Assembly: GCA_022828595.1 (NCBI GenBank)
Contig: JAKGHH010000001.1
Span: forward strand, 210,627,848-210,691,847
DNA: 64,000 bases
DNA from: Nelumbo lutea
Lineage: Eukaryota > Streptophyta > Magnoliopsida > Proteales > Nelumbonaceae
Direction: 5' to 3'
This document shows, in pieces, positions 1-10,726 of this stretch. Numbering within the stretch: position 1 is the stretch's first letter; every line of letters begins with the position of its first letter. Below the pieces are notes generated by a model. That model was not told where the DNA came from. It did not search any database and saw nothing but the letters and a program-made list of their open reading frames with translations. The position numbers and the translations under genes are program-made.

Positions 1-2
1 GA

Positions 3-887
3 GGTGAAGGGAAAATTACAACTCTAATTGTGTATGTGGATGACATAGTAATCACAGGAAATTGGGAGGCTGAAATACAGAGACTAAAAAAATTCTTAGC
101 CACTCAATTTGAGGTGAAAGATCTAGGCCCCTTACGTTATTTCCTTGGAATTGAAGTTGACCGCTCTCACAAGGGCATTTTTATTTCCCAACGGAAATAT
201 GTAGTAGATCTACTAGAAGATGCAGGCAAGCTGGGGGTAAAACCAATTGACTCACCAATTGAATCTAATCATCAACCGGGAGACAATCAGGGAGAGTTTT
301 TGAAAGATGTGAAGAAGTTCCAGAAACTCGTAGGGAGACTCTTGTATTTGTCTATGACCATGCCTAATATTGCTTATGCAGTGGGTGCCCTTAGTCAGTT
401 CATGCACAATCCTAGGACAACTCATTTTGATTAGGCAGGAGCAGTTGATGACCGAAAGTCTACCAGTGGGTATTGTGCCTTTATAGGAGGAAACCCGGTC
501 ACATGGAGAAGTAAAAAACAAAGTGTGGTGGCTAGATCTAGTGTTGAAGCAAAATATAGAGCAATGTCTCATGGGGTTGCTGAAATCATGTGGATAAGAA
601 ATCTGTTAGGTGAACTGGGTTTTGTAGTGAGCAATCCTATGTCACTCTACTGTGACAATAAAGTTGCCATCAATATTGTTGCTAATCCAGTCTTGCATGA
701 TAGGACGAAACACATTGAAGTGGAGAAGTATTTTATTAAAGAGAAACTTGTAAATGGAGAAGTGTGTACTCCATATGTCAGCTCAGAAGAACAAATTGCA
801 GATATCTTCACCAAAGGTCTTCATCATGTGCGGCACAATGATTTGTGTGACAAGTTAGGCATGATTGACATCTATGCTCCAACTTGA
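3..887 (+). pseudogene. Copia retrotransposon pol, end of reverse transcriptase plus RNase H (broken)
   Basis: Frame 3 opens inside reverse transcriptase and reads through the catalytic YVDD box (about position 33), then the conserved DLGPLRYFLGIEV block and the GRLLYLSMTMPNIAYAV block typical of Ty1/Copia. A TAG stop falls at 433-435 and the same frame then continues into RNase H, with DRKSTSGYC, the SRSSVEAKYRAM-like block, the YCDNKVAI active-site Asp and the FTKGLHH end. Copia pol normally has about 40 more residues between the two halves, including the TDADWAG region, so an in-frame deletion has occurred and the Trp codon at the join is now TAG. The polyprotein ends in TGA just before a purine-rich tract and the LTR. 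The 5' part lies outside the window. Copia assignment is firm; the copy is dead. Confidence 0.93.
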
Positions 888-894
888 GGGGGAG
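886..894 (+). other. Polypurine tract of the Copia element
   Basis: The run GAGGGGGAG sits directly before the LTR start (TGTTGAAATAA) and just after the RNase H stop, the normal place for the plus-strand primer of an LTR retrotransposon. Confidence 0.8.
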
Positions 895-1295
895 TGTTGA
901 AATAATTTAGTTATTTGTGTTAGGGTCTGTTTGGCTAGTTAAAGCGTTTTTTCATTTTCTGTTATTGTACTCACTTACAGCAAGGGCACAAGGGTCTTTT
1001 CCCTTCTTATTTCTGCCGCCTATATAATATAATAGAAGTTGGCGCCGCCAGCACTGTTCTATTGCTCCAAACATTTTCTTCTTCCTTTCTTTCTTCTTCT
1101 TTTCTCTCTTCTTCCCTTCTTTTCTCTACTTCCTCATATTTCAATCGGATTTATTGCCAAGACTTTTGAAGATCAGAATTCAGTCCCAAGTTCATCTTCT
1201 CCACCTTTCTCTACAAATTATTAGAAGAATTACTCATTCCTTCACTACTCTGATTTCTATTTTTTGAGCTTACATATCCATTGTTATTTCAACCA
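895..1295 (+). mobile_element. 3' LTR of the Copia element (about 401 bp)
   Basis: Begins TGTTGAAATAA directly after the polypurine tract and ends TTATTTCAACCA, an imperfect inverted copy of the start, giving TG...CA ends. A TATA-like TATATAA lies at 1021-1027, followed by the pyrimidine-rich stretch usual downstream of the start site in plant Copia LTRs. The 5' LTR is outside the window, so neither the target duplication nor LTR divergence can be checked. Confidence 0.85.
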
Positions 1296-1921
1296 ATGAT
1301 GCAAAAGGGTAATAGATATAAAATATTAAAACATGGAAGAAATAATATAAATACCAGTGTTGCATAAGCAACGACATGGACCCATCACTTAAGTAAAGAT
1401 TCAAAAGAGATAATTACCATTAAAAAAATTCCCATATTTTGTGAATTGTATATCATTATATGCCCACAGAAGATTGCATACATAAACCTTAAAGTTTATC
1501 TTTGTTACCTAGATACACTCTATAACAAAAGACCGAGTTCATTATGAATATCAAAGGTTCACTTATGTCAAATAAGCAAGAAGAAAGTATAAACTATATT
1601 TAGAAATGCCCCTCAAGAATTCATGTAGTATTAAAATCTGGCGCATGTCCAACAATGACATTTCATCCACTTAGGAAAACCAATTAGCATTGATAGACAC
1701 ACAAAAGTGCCTCTTCTTGAGTATATTTAACCTATGATACCCAAATACCTGTACAAGGGTGTCATATCATGTCATATACTTTAATTTTAATGTAAATTTC
1801 ATATATGATATCTCACCCAGCCGCATCCTCGCTGTATCTAGGTAACATAGTATTAAACATTTAAGCATATGTTGTTTACCTAAGCATCAATTTTTTTTAT
1901 TTAATCAATTTTCCCATACAT
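1296..1921. other. AT-rich intergenic DNA
   Basis: No coding signal, RNA gene or clear repeat seen between the Copia LTR and the LINE insertion. Confidence 0.5.
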
Positions 1922-3342
1922 ACTGACTGAAAAGCTATGTTTCTTTATCAGCAAATAAAGGACTAATTTTATTTAATTTGAGAGAAAGATGAAAACAGAT
2001 TACAGCCAACAGAAGAGTAGAGTCAGTCTTACATAATGATTTTACTATACTGCCCAGAAATATGTTGTTTGTAAACTCCCTATTTTTCTAGTTAGTCAGC
2101 CATCTCATTTGCAGTCCTTCTGATCCAAGTGAAAGAGGCATTGAGCTCCCTTGCTAAAATTTCAATCTCTCGCAGGGAATGTCTATAGATCCAAGGAGCA
2201 TTACCTCTGAAGTTAGACCAAAAAGTCACTAGTTTTAAGTCTCCTTCAACTTCCAAGTTTTTAAAATCTGCTTGTTTGGCTAGTTTTAACCCCTGAAGAA
2301 GTGCCAGTAGCTCGGCCTTTATTGAATCTCAAACCCCTATAGGCCATGAATACATAGCCAGCGCTTTGTTTGTTGAATCTCTGAACACCCCCTATGCCTA
2401 CCAATTCCGGGTTCCCCATTGAGCTGCCATCAAAATTCAGATTTAATTTGTTTGGAGCCGGGGGCTTCCATCCCATCCCCATGAAAAGGCCACTTCTTTC
2501 CAAGCCACGTTATATCCACCACTAAGAGAAGCTTTGGAACAGCTCAAGTGTTTTTATCCAATGAGCAACTTTTATCTTTATGGTTTCCACTAAATCTTCT
2601 CTTGATCTGCACTTTCCATATTCTTGCATTCTTTTCCTCCCAAATCGTCCATATCACAGCCGCCCTAACTGATTTCCACATTGTCCTTTCCCTTTTCATC
2701 GGCTACCTTAGGAAGTTTGGGTTGAAGAGGCTCACTACATCCTGTGGAGAGCTCCACCTGCAACCAAAAGAGAGCAAAAAGACTCCCATACAAAGAGAAC
2801 ATAAGGACAATGGATTGATAAGTGAGGAAGGGATTCACTATTTGCATAACAAAGATAGCACACATGAGAGGAAAGGCAAATATGTGGCCTCCTATTTTGA
2901 AGCACGTCGCAAGTGTTCACCCTTCCAAGGAAAGTCTCCCCGCAAAGAGCTTGAATTTTGGGTGGAATGGGCTTACTCCAAATCTCTTTCACCGGGAAAC
3001 ACTCCCCCCCCCCCCAAACTAGAAGATTGCACAAGGGAGTTGAAAAGGGAACAGGAAAAGGAGCTATCAGAAGAGGTGGACCAAACTCCAGTGTCCTCTA
3101 AAGATTGAACTAGAAAAGCTGATTTGAGATTATCAAACAATCATAAGAAGCTTTCACACTCATTATCCCTTAAACCTCTCCTGAAACCAAAGTTCCAACT
3201 CACACCGAATTGAGAGAAGGTGATGAAACTTGAAACAGGTCTCTGCTCAGAATTAGAAACCGAGTAAAGATTGGGATAAAGGGAACAGGAAGGAGTATCA
3301 CCCAGCCAAAGATCTTCCCAAAACTGACTGAAAAGTTATGTT
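1922..3342 (-). mobile_element. 5'-truncated LINE insertion with 20-bp target-site duplications
   Basis: A 20-base direct repeat, ACTGACTGAAAAGYTATGTT, occurs at 1922-1941 and 3323-3342 with one C/T mismatch. It brackets minus-strand coding sequence from the end of a plant L1-type LINE ORF2. Long target duplications and loss of the 5' end are what target-primed reverse transcription produces. The 3' end faces left; no clean poly(A) survives there. Identity of the family inside the L1/RTE-like plant LINEs is not resolved. Confidence 0.85.
2090..3318 (-). pseudogene. LINE ORF2 C-terminal part: end of RT, zf-RVT, RNase H
   Basis: Read on the minus strand, the coding remains run from right to left. 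First comes FWEDLWLGDTP (about 3318-3285), the hallmark just after the RT domain of plant non-LTR ORF2. Then a zf-RVT region has IWSKPIPPKIQ followed by the Cys/His spacing CYLCYANSESLPHLSIHC. Then an RNase H domain of the RVT_3 kind has LNFDGSSMGNPELVGIGGV, a KAELLALLQGL helix, VEGDLKLV and a terminal WIRRTANEMAD. Several frameshifts and stops break it, including one near 3150 and one in the zinc-binding part. In intact elements these regions follow endonuclease and RT, both absent here. Long plus-strand reading frames over this stretch are shadows. Confidence 0.85.
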
Positions 3343-4680
3343 AATATCATTGGGAAAGCAAAGTTTTTCCAAGACAACATAAACACATTGAAACATTGGA
3401 AATGACTCAAGTAGATATTGCTAGTGGGTTTCTTTTGAAAATTGAAACCTTTTCGTAGAAGATCTTAGGAAATTTGTATAACAGTAGACATCATTGCACA
3501 ATGTGCTTATAAGCATGGTTGCATAATGTAGCCAACTAGACCTAATGGAACTGAGGGATTGACATCTAACAATACATATATACTCTTCCCATTACAACAT
3601 TAATGTAATCATTCTCCTAGAACAATATTAGAGCATCTATACTGCCAGACCTTTCTGCTTGCATACCAGTAGACAGCCATACTAGAATATTAACAAGACA
3701 AATGCAAAGCAACAGACTTATGTGGGTAAAGATCAGGATAGTGAATGCTGACCATACAACTTATTCAGTGGCCAAGATATATATCAAGCTATCAACTAGT
3801 TACCAAATCTAGGTAAAGTTCCCTCCTTAATAATGCAAGTAAGAATCAACCGTTAGTCATCTCTCAAATGCTCAAATATTTCCAAATTAAATCATGGTTT
3901 TCCAACAAGATCTCCTCTTCCTTATCAATTACTCCGGTCCAATTGTGCCTCCCCCCAACCCCTTTGAAGCAATGCAACAGAGACTAAGTGCTAGTTGCAG
4001 ATTCAATCAGTTCACTCCTAACTTAAGAATTGCCTGATGCTTCATATCTTTCCTCACTTTACCTAGTAATAATCTTAAATGCATCATTGTCCCCAAGCCT
4101 TAAATTGAACCGTTATAAACAAAGAAAATTTAATAGGAAAAAAAACGAAAAAAGGAGCACCAGAGGACAAGCATCTGAGCTAGCATCTATGACAGACCCA
4201 TCAATTGAAACAACGCTGGAAAACACCCCCCTTTATTTAAGAACACTAGAAATATCCTCTGAGCTAGCATCTATGACAAACCTATCATTTGACAATATAC
4301 ATCCCAAATAAAATTCAATCCATTTAACAACTGCTAGAGATCCAGATATACTTCCCAAGAAAACACCCCAATTGGACAACTAAAATGAGGAGGGAAAACC
4401 TAGAACAAAGATTAAATACAGTAAAGACCACGCATAATAGAGCTAAACTAGGAAACCAAAGTCACTCCTATGCTTTGGAAGCCATTGCATAACTGTCTAA
4501 AACCCTGAACCTTAAAAAACCAAAAAAAAAAACACTAAATCTGAGAGCAGAAAAGAAACAAAGAAAATGTAAAAATGCAAGACTCCTATGCCATGAAAAG
4601 TAATTTATGCCACAAGAGGAGCAATAATTTCACAACAAACAGCAAAAAAGAAACCCAATAGTGCAAAAAACAGGAATAAA
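3343..4680. other. Intergenic or intronic DNA, nothing recognised
   Basis: Moderately AT-rich, without homologous domains or repeats I recognise. Two nearly identical 17-19 base pieces around GAGCTAGCATCTATGACA occur at about 4177 and 4261, a small local duplication. Confidence 0.4.
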
Positions 4681-5140
4681 ATCAAAACATGATCCAGGTC
4701 GTAAGCAAAGATGGATCATGCAGACATGCACCAAGATCGAAGCTTTGCATGAATTTAAAAATAAAAAAAAAATAGAACCCTTTTACCTTCTCTATTTCTT
4801 GAGAGAGAGCGAGAGAAAACGGCTCAACCAAGCTACGGGCAGAAAGGAGGCCCGAGAGAGAGAGAGATGACAAAAATGGCACTACGAAGGGTCTCCAGAA
4901 ACTCGAGGGAGACACGTCGATAGCCATGAAAAGAGACACGTTGGAGGGAAGTAGGATGGGAGCACGGTGGCGTTTTTTGAACTCTTTCTTCACGCTGATG
5001 CATATCTCCTCTCTCTCTCTCTCTCCCTCGGTCCCTCCCTCTCTTTCCCCTCTACCTTCCATCGTTTATCGAATTCTATTAAACGGGGTGCAGAATTCGC
5101 GCCAAGTGTGCAAAATGCAGAGAGAGAGAGAGAGAGCGCG
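4681..5140 (-). other. Possible 5' leader/first exon of an unidentified minus-strand gene, or its remnant
   Basis: GC content rises and (CT)n/(GA)n runs appear at about 5005-5026, 4800-4870 and 5117-5136, as in plant 5' leaders. On the minus strand a leader-like stretch is followed by AG|GTAAAA near 4784, a plausible splice donor. Open frames here have no recognisable protein domain and are low-complexity. No coding exon can be linked to it in the window, so it may be a decayed gene start or just a microsatellite cluster. Confidence 0.22.
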
Positions 5141-5547
5141 CGTCACAGTTCACTTTGAAAATACGAACAATAGATTTAGGAACCGAAACCGACTTATCGG
5201 TAATTATCCTAAAACTAGAACCGGTCCAATTGCCCTTCTAACATTTTACTAAACCTAACGTTTTTGTAGAGTTGACTTTAAAACTCTTTTCAATCTAATG
5301 GATGAATTTTTTAATTTAAGTTAAAAGTTCTTTTGGGGTATTTTAGTATATTTTCATGTAGATTGATAGATATAAGTGTAAAATGGGTAGTTTGATCCAT
5401 CCAAAAGAGAGGTAACTAGAGGCTTTTTAAAAAGTATAGGAGAGGTTTTTGTGAAAATAAAATCTTAGAGGAGGTTTTTATAATTATCAAAAACCTCATT
5501 GCAAGTTTTTATATTTTACCCTAATCATTAAAGAGTTATTTTATTAA
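5141..5547. other. AT-rich spacer
   Basis: No feature seen. Confidence 0.4.
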
Positions 5548-5903
5548 GGCTGCGTTTGGAATCAGTGTAAATCAAGATCGATGTAAAAGTTTATACCATT
5601 TTGGTTTTATTGATGTTTGGAATGAGTGTAAATGGAGATCGATGTAAAACTCAATTCCGGTTTAGATTTATTGGCGTTTGGATGGAGTGGAGTTTTACAT
5701 TGTGAATCGATGTAAAACCTCATCAAGCATAAAGTTTTACATCGATTATCAATGTAAATACTACTTCAATTTTATCGATGTAAAACTTTACACTTTTCAT
5801 CACGGTTTTCAAAATTTAATGGTCACCTATTATACGGTTCAGTGTAAAACATCATCATTGTACTTTTACACTAATGACGTTTTACATTGGATACAAACGA
5901 GCC
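5548..5903. mobile_element. MITE with GGCTGCGTTTGG-type inverted ends
   Basis: Left end GGCTGCGTTTGGAATCAGTG and the reverse complement of the right end GGCTCGTTTGTATCCAATG match well. Flanks are TAA and TCA, close to a Tourist-type 3-bp duplication but not identical. Inside, the motif ATCGATGTAAAA recurs at about 5578, 5639, 5708 and 5776, with an inverted version near 5742. No coding capacity. Tourist/PIF-Harbinger-like is the best guess; hAT is the alternative. Confidence 0.65.
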
Positions 5904-6055
5904 TCAGGCTCTTATACTTTGTTGTATACTTGTATTAACTAAAATACACCCTTGTGGTGTGTATATTACTAAAGCACCCCTATAGTTTTAACCCATTTTA
6001 TTTAATTCTTTGTTCCTCAAGAGCCATCAGTGGCTAAGGAAAGTGTCTCTCCCAA

Positions 6056-6068
6056 TCTTCTTCTTCTT

Positions 6069-6099
<31 letters not shown>

Positions 6100-6123
6100 T
6101 TATTATTATTATTATTATTATTA
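6056..6123. repeat. Compound microsatellite (CTT)n-(ATT)n
   Basis: About 14 CTT units (6056-6098) run directly into about 8 ATT units (6099-6123). The lysine/asparagine-rich minus-strand frame over it is an artefact of the repeat. Confidence 0.95.
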
Positions 6124-6461
6124 GGCTTTTTAAAAAGTATATTACAAAAGGGATTTCTACACAAACTTATAATTTTTATTAGCCTGTGAGCAAGAGTCCA
6201 AGAACAAATGGGCGGAGTTTTTCTTTTTTTTTTTTTAACAAAGAATCCATTGCTAGGAGGTTTTGGAAAAAGACTTATTGGAATAAAGGAGGGATGATGT
6301 GGGATGTTATAATACACATGGTGTATATAGATGATGAGGTAAAGTAGCCTCTGATGAAGAATATGAGAAAGGGAATAAGAAGATGAATTTGTAGTTGAGT
6401 TGTTAGTAATGAGAAAGGGATTTCTAGGTATTGATGGGATTATTGTAGAGGTGTTTGTCTT

Positions 6462-7274
6462 CATTGTTTTAAAAGGCTTAAGCCTTGAGGCGAGGCACAC
6501 AGATTTTACTTCAAGGCTTAAGCCTTTTGTCAAAATAAGGTGTAAACCTCAAGCCTCAAGATGCGAGACATAAAAAATAAAAAGGCATAAGGCATAAGCC
6601 TCAAGTATCAATGGTTATTTAGTGATTTAATGCAATATATTATGCATTTCCATAGTTCAAAATATATGGAAGAACATTTCAATAATTATGGACCAAATAA
6701 AAATAGTAAAAATGAAAAAACAATAGGCAAATCAAGTTCTATTAGTTTTCTCTTGGTGTTTTAGGAGAGTTAAATGCAAAAAAAAAAGGTCAATCAAGTT
6801 CTTACTTTCACTTGGAGAAATCAAGTGGATTTTTTGTCTTATTATTCTAAATCTAACTTCCCAAGTTTATTGTTTTTCCCATTTCTTTTCTTCCTAATTG
6901 TTGAATAACCATAAATCTAATATGTATATATGGATGATTCTTCATATGTTTCCTTTCTTCTAAATTGGTCATTGGACATTTAAATATTGCATTTTGGTCA
7001 TGAAGTGTAAAATGTTTATAATTGTTAGTTGATTAATTATTATTTTATTTTATGCCTAAAACTTAGAGTTTATTGCTTATAAACGTATATTTTATAGATA
7101 TTTGTACCTTCTATCATTTTAACTTGGTATATTATATGTTACTTTTATCATTTATAAACTTTAATTAAGTTTTCTTAATTTTTAAGGCTTATGCCTTGCA
7201 ATGCCTTGAGGCCTTTGTCTCACTTTTTTGGGACATTATGCCTCAAGTATGCCTTTAGCTTTTTTAAAACATTG
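6462..7274. mobile_element. hAT-like non-autonomous element (813 bp)
   Basis: Left end CATTGTTTTAAAAGGC and right end (reverse complement) CAATGTTTTAAAAAAGC form terminal inverted repeats. Just inside are repeated pieces of GGCTTAAGCCTTGAGGC and its degenerate inverse, including TATGCCTCAAGTATGCC. Flanking octamers TTTGTCTT (6454-6461) and TTTGCCAT (7275-7282) agree at 6 of 8 positions, consistent with an old 8-bp duplication. No transposase coding seen. Confidence 0.7.
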
Positions 7275-7282
7275 TTTGCCAT

Positions 7283-8216
7283 AATAATTTCCATAGGCTT
7301 CCTTGAATGGTTTATGTCCTTGTGTGTCTCCACTTCTTTCCGTTTGTTCTCCTGCATCTCCCTAACTTAGGGTCTACTTTGTTTGAATCTATTGACCACA
7401 AGACATTGCTGGCCACACAAATCGAGCTGGACATCTAGAATATCAGTGATCACAACACAACCAATGTTCCATATGTGTGGTTGGAAGAGCGTGGCCAGCA
7501 AATCCAGACTCCTATTTCCTACCAAAATTCATATAAAAACAACCCCACATAGATACAAATTTTATGAAAACCTATCAATGGGAAAAGATTATTGTCTTAT
7601 AGCTATGACTAGCTTAGATCCTCAAGCAACGTTGTCCATGTGAAATCTGGGTACATTATTGGGCCCTGAGTTTACCGGTCCTCTTAGCAAGCTCACCACA
7701 TTATCCACCCTTGACAGGGAAAAAAAAAGCTAGAGATCTCTTTAACCGCCCTTGAGTTTGAGGCTATTGTTTTCTTCTTCACCTTTGGAGGATGAGGGCT
7801 TGAACTTGGATCACTTGGTTCTCTTTTCTTCCAGAGAACATTATGGTGGACACTACCTTTGTATTGCAGGCATTTCAAGGCTTCATTCAAGTGTAGACAC
7901 AATCTCCTATATCCATTGAAGAGATGACCTCTTGTGTTTTATTTCCTAGAAGTTGAAGTTCAACGGAGCACCTAACATTGTTATGTATAGAGCTTTCAAG
8001 TGCCTTTTTGTAGTATCATTTCAGGTTTCAAATGGAATATCATCCAAAAGGTTTTCGATGAAGTAGAGGATGGTTTTGGTCAAAAGGTATTTTGGGGTAT
8101 GTTTTAAATAAAAATTTGTGGCAGAATGCTCTCTCACTATTTCATGAGTTACATAACCATTCTCAAAACGGAAATACAAATGACTTTTGAGGGACAAAAT
8201 GGGTGTAAATTACAAG
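7283..8216. other. Intergenic DNA
   Basis: No recognisable gene or repeat structure. Short open frames at 7383-7643 (+) and 7693-7902 (-) have no family resemblance I can name. Confidence 0.4.
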
Positions 8217-8296
8217 CACTACAAGAAAACCATTATTTATAAGCGTTTTGTATAGTGGAATTTATTTAAGTGCCACTAAATGTTAGTTTTAGTGGC
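8217..8296 (+). mobile_element. CACTA (EnSpm) left terminus
   Basis: CACTACAAGAAAA at 8217-8229 is the canonical end of plant CACTA elements. It is followed within 70 bp by subterminal copies of GTGCCACTAAA and TTTTAGTGGC, which are typical short inverted subterminal motifs. The body is interrupted at 8297 by element A. No transposase is present, so this is a non-autonomous or truncated copy. Confidence 0.65.
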
Positions 8297-9030
8297 TGCC
8301 GAGACACTAAATTTGGAGCACAAAAATTAATGAAGACAAATGGAAGGAATTTAATTTATTATTATTATTATTTTTTTGCAACAGAAACCCTCTGATTCTC
8401 TTGTCACAAATACAACCCAAACTTGTACTTTAGCTTGTTACAGACACAATCCGAAAAACTTGACAACTTGTAGTTGTAGAAAGAACTTGCAATGATCAAT
8501 TGTACCTGCATAAGATAGGAGATTTTTATCTTTTTTTTTTCTTTTTTTTTTGTAGTAGTAGTTTGATAAAACTTTTGATTACAACAACTCAAAGGTCAGA
8601 ATCCTTTTGCTGATGTGGCATAGAGCTGTAACGGTTTTGAAGCTTCAATGGTTGAGGAACCGAAATTCTAGTTCTTCCTTCCTACAACGAAAAAAGTTGA
8701 AACACAATGTGGGAGTTGCTAGAGGGAGCCAAAGAGGGAAAACCGAAGAGGGAGAGAGATTACTTCAGTTGGGCATTCTTCCCAACATGCATGCGGCTAG
8801 CACTATTGATCTTAAAACTTTATTTCTAACAAAATGCTTGAAAGCGGCAACATGCAGGCTTTGAAATTCTTTCTTCTATTTTTTTTATAAGAGAAGCTTC
8901 TCCTCTCCTATTTCTCCTTATCACCTTCTAGAGAGAGAGTCTCACTACTCTCCTCTCCTTTTTATAATGGGTGGCCTTACTTAAAGAGTTCACCCAACGT
9001 CACATTCAAATTGTCTTCATTTACGGAAAC
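8297..9030 (-). mobile_element. Element A left (3') LTR, first part
   Basis: Matches 25668-26160 of the right LTR in long blocks, such as CACTAAATTTGGAGCACAAAA, TTGTACTTTAGCTTGTTAC/TTGTACTTGTAGCTTGTTAC and GAACCGAAATTCTAGTTC. It carries about 230 bp (roughly 8780-9003) that the right LTR lacks. It breaks at 9030, where element B begins, and resumes at 21281. Confidence 0.8.
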
Positions 9031-9767
9031 TGATGGAGGGTGATTTGACCCGACCTCATCATAAGAGGACATGTGGACGTGACTCAGCATAAGTGACAAC
9101 TCAGTGCGACTAGTCCGCCAAGATCCAGCATAGCAACTCGGCACCAGATGACACTCCGATTACCCCAAGCTAAGATTCTTCCAAGACAGGAATCTTTCGA
9201 GCTCAAGGCACTTCGGGTTGAGCTCGGGAGCCTCCTAAGTTAGAATAAATTTACTCCTGCCAAACCTAAGTAGGCCATCTCGGGTAGAAGCACCTCGATA
9301 CGGCACCTGCAACTCGGCACAGGGTAGCTCGATACAAAGCAGCTCAGCGTATCACAGGAAGATCTCCTGTCTGACAACCGTACCTGCCAAATCTGGAGAC
9401 TGCACCCACGTCTCTCGCCAGGCGGCGGCGTGCCTGCCAACCCTGAGAGGTGTCCCCCACCTAGCAGAGCCATACTCTACAATAGTATCTGTGCAGCACT
9501 GGCAAGTAACGGTTGCGGCAGAGAATCAGACCCCCAAAGAGAAAAGGTATTGCAACTTGCGTGATCTGCACTCTAGCCCTTTTAATTTTTCCGCAACTCT
9601 CTTTTAGCTCTCAGCTTTCTCTCCCAGTAATTAACTTAAGCATCAGAGTGTTCCCGCCAAGTGAGATCCCCGGGATCTCTTCATGTTCTTCTTCATAGGT
9701 GTTTCATCCACCGCCAGCTAGGAGCGTAGCCACTTCCAGCTAGGAGTGACCAGGTCGCGCGTCATCA
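9031..9767 (+). mobile_element. Element B 5' LTR (737 bp, lacks TATA segment)
   Basis: Starts TGATGGAGGGTGATTTGACC and ends GTCGCGCGTCATCA. Compared with the 3' LTR it has lost about 47 bp at 9530/9531, the stretch that in the 3' copy contains CTATATAAGAG. It keeps about 35 bp near 9605-9642 that the 3' copy lacks. Confidence 0.9.
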
Positions 9768-9790
9768 ATTGGCACTGTCTGTGGGAAACG
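9768..9790 (+). promoter_or_regulatory. Primer-binding site of element B
   Basis: ATTGGCACTGTCTGTGGGAA directly follows the LTR end. It resembles the TTGGCGCCGTCTGTGGGAA-type sequence found at this place in many plant Gypsy elements. The matching tRNA was not identified. Confidence 0.65.
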
Positions 9791-10700
9791 CTTCAAAAAG
9801 CCTTCTTCCACTAAACTTACTAACTTCAGTTTCTATGGCTTCCTCTAGTAACATCGGACGCAGTGTAGAAATGAACACCGCCGAAGAGCAACTCCAAGTC
9901 CCAATGGTGTGCATTGGACAATTCACCGTCGCCCTCTCTGCGGATGGGGTACCTACTCTGAATATGCCACAAATAATGGCACCTATGAACGCTCCACTCC
10001 CCTCTACAATAGGTGCAACTTTCGTCGAACCCTTCGTTGTTCCTTTAGTGACCAGCCAAAATCTGATTGAAGACCTGGTGCATTGCATGCGAGCTATGCA
10101 GGCCCAAATGCAACAGTTTCAACAGTTCCAGCTGTATCAGCAACAAGTGTTGCACTAAATCTATCAGCACCAGTATCAACAGCAGTTTCCACCACTGCCC
10201 CAGATCCAGCAACAAGTTCCTCCTCGACACCCCACTGCGCAGCAAGCCAAGCCTCGCCGTCGCAACGAGCAACCCCCCGCTGGGAGAAGACCTCCCAAAC
10301 TCAGAACCCTCTTGGGAGTCATGTCTCATCCCGTGGGAGGGAAAGACAAGTCACTCCCCCCACCTCGCAACATGTGAACAGGTTGGGAGACCTTCAGCCG
10401 GCCAGACCCGCTTGACCTCGACTCTCAGAGTTCAAAATCCCGCTTGTGAAAAATCGGTTCGAGGTCCTAGCCACAGACTCCATGCAAGGTCCCTCCGTCT
10501 GTATCCATCACTAGCAGCCCGAGCCACTCCCTATGAGAATGGTGCCTGACAATACAGAAGCCAGCAGCACCAATGCAGAGTTGGCAAAGAAACAACGAAG
10601 ACGTCGCAGAGCTCGCTGAGTTACAGCCCAGATCCTACCCGAGCTGAAGGAAGAAGTGAGCTCGAGAGCAGCAAAAGCCACTCTCACTGATGAAAACCAA
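9769..10700 (+). pseudogene. Element B gag, N-terminal part (degenerate)
   Basis: A frame from the PBS reads into MASSSNIGRSVEMNTAEEQ (from about 9835) and a conserved-looking stretch LVTSQNLIEDLVHCMRAMQAQ followed by a glutamine-rich run, ending at TAA 10156-10158. Beyond that, frame-shifted pieces rich in Q, P and R continue to about 10615 (KKQRRRRRAR-like). Plant Gypsy gag proteins often begin with such a Q-rich region before the main gag fold. The main gag fold itself (the WF..L and F..RF blocks) is missing on this side, and the zinc-knuckle-like end reappears at 16919, so a central part has been lost where C and D lie. Confidence 0.6.
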
Positions 10701-10726
10701 GACTGCCGGCAGCCGATTTCAATCGT

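Noticed and set aside
2548..3108. Plus-strand 186-codon open frame
   Set aside because: It is antisense to the LINE zf-RVT/RNase H remains, whose motifs are clear on the minus strand; no domain on plus.
4682..5062. Minus-strand frame with many R/E/S residues
   Set aside because: GA/CT dinucleotide repeats give the composition; treated only as a possible leader.
6027..6533. Minus-strand 168-codon frame with polylysine/asparagine
   Set aside because: Produced by the (CTT)n-(ATT)n microsatellite; no conserved content.
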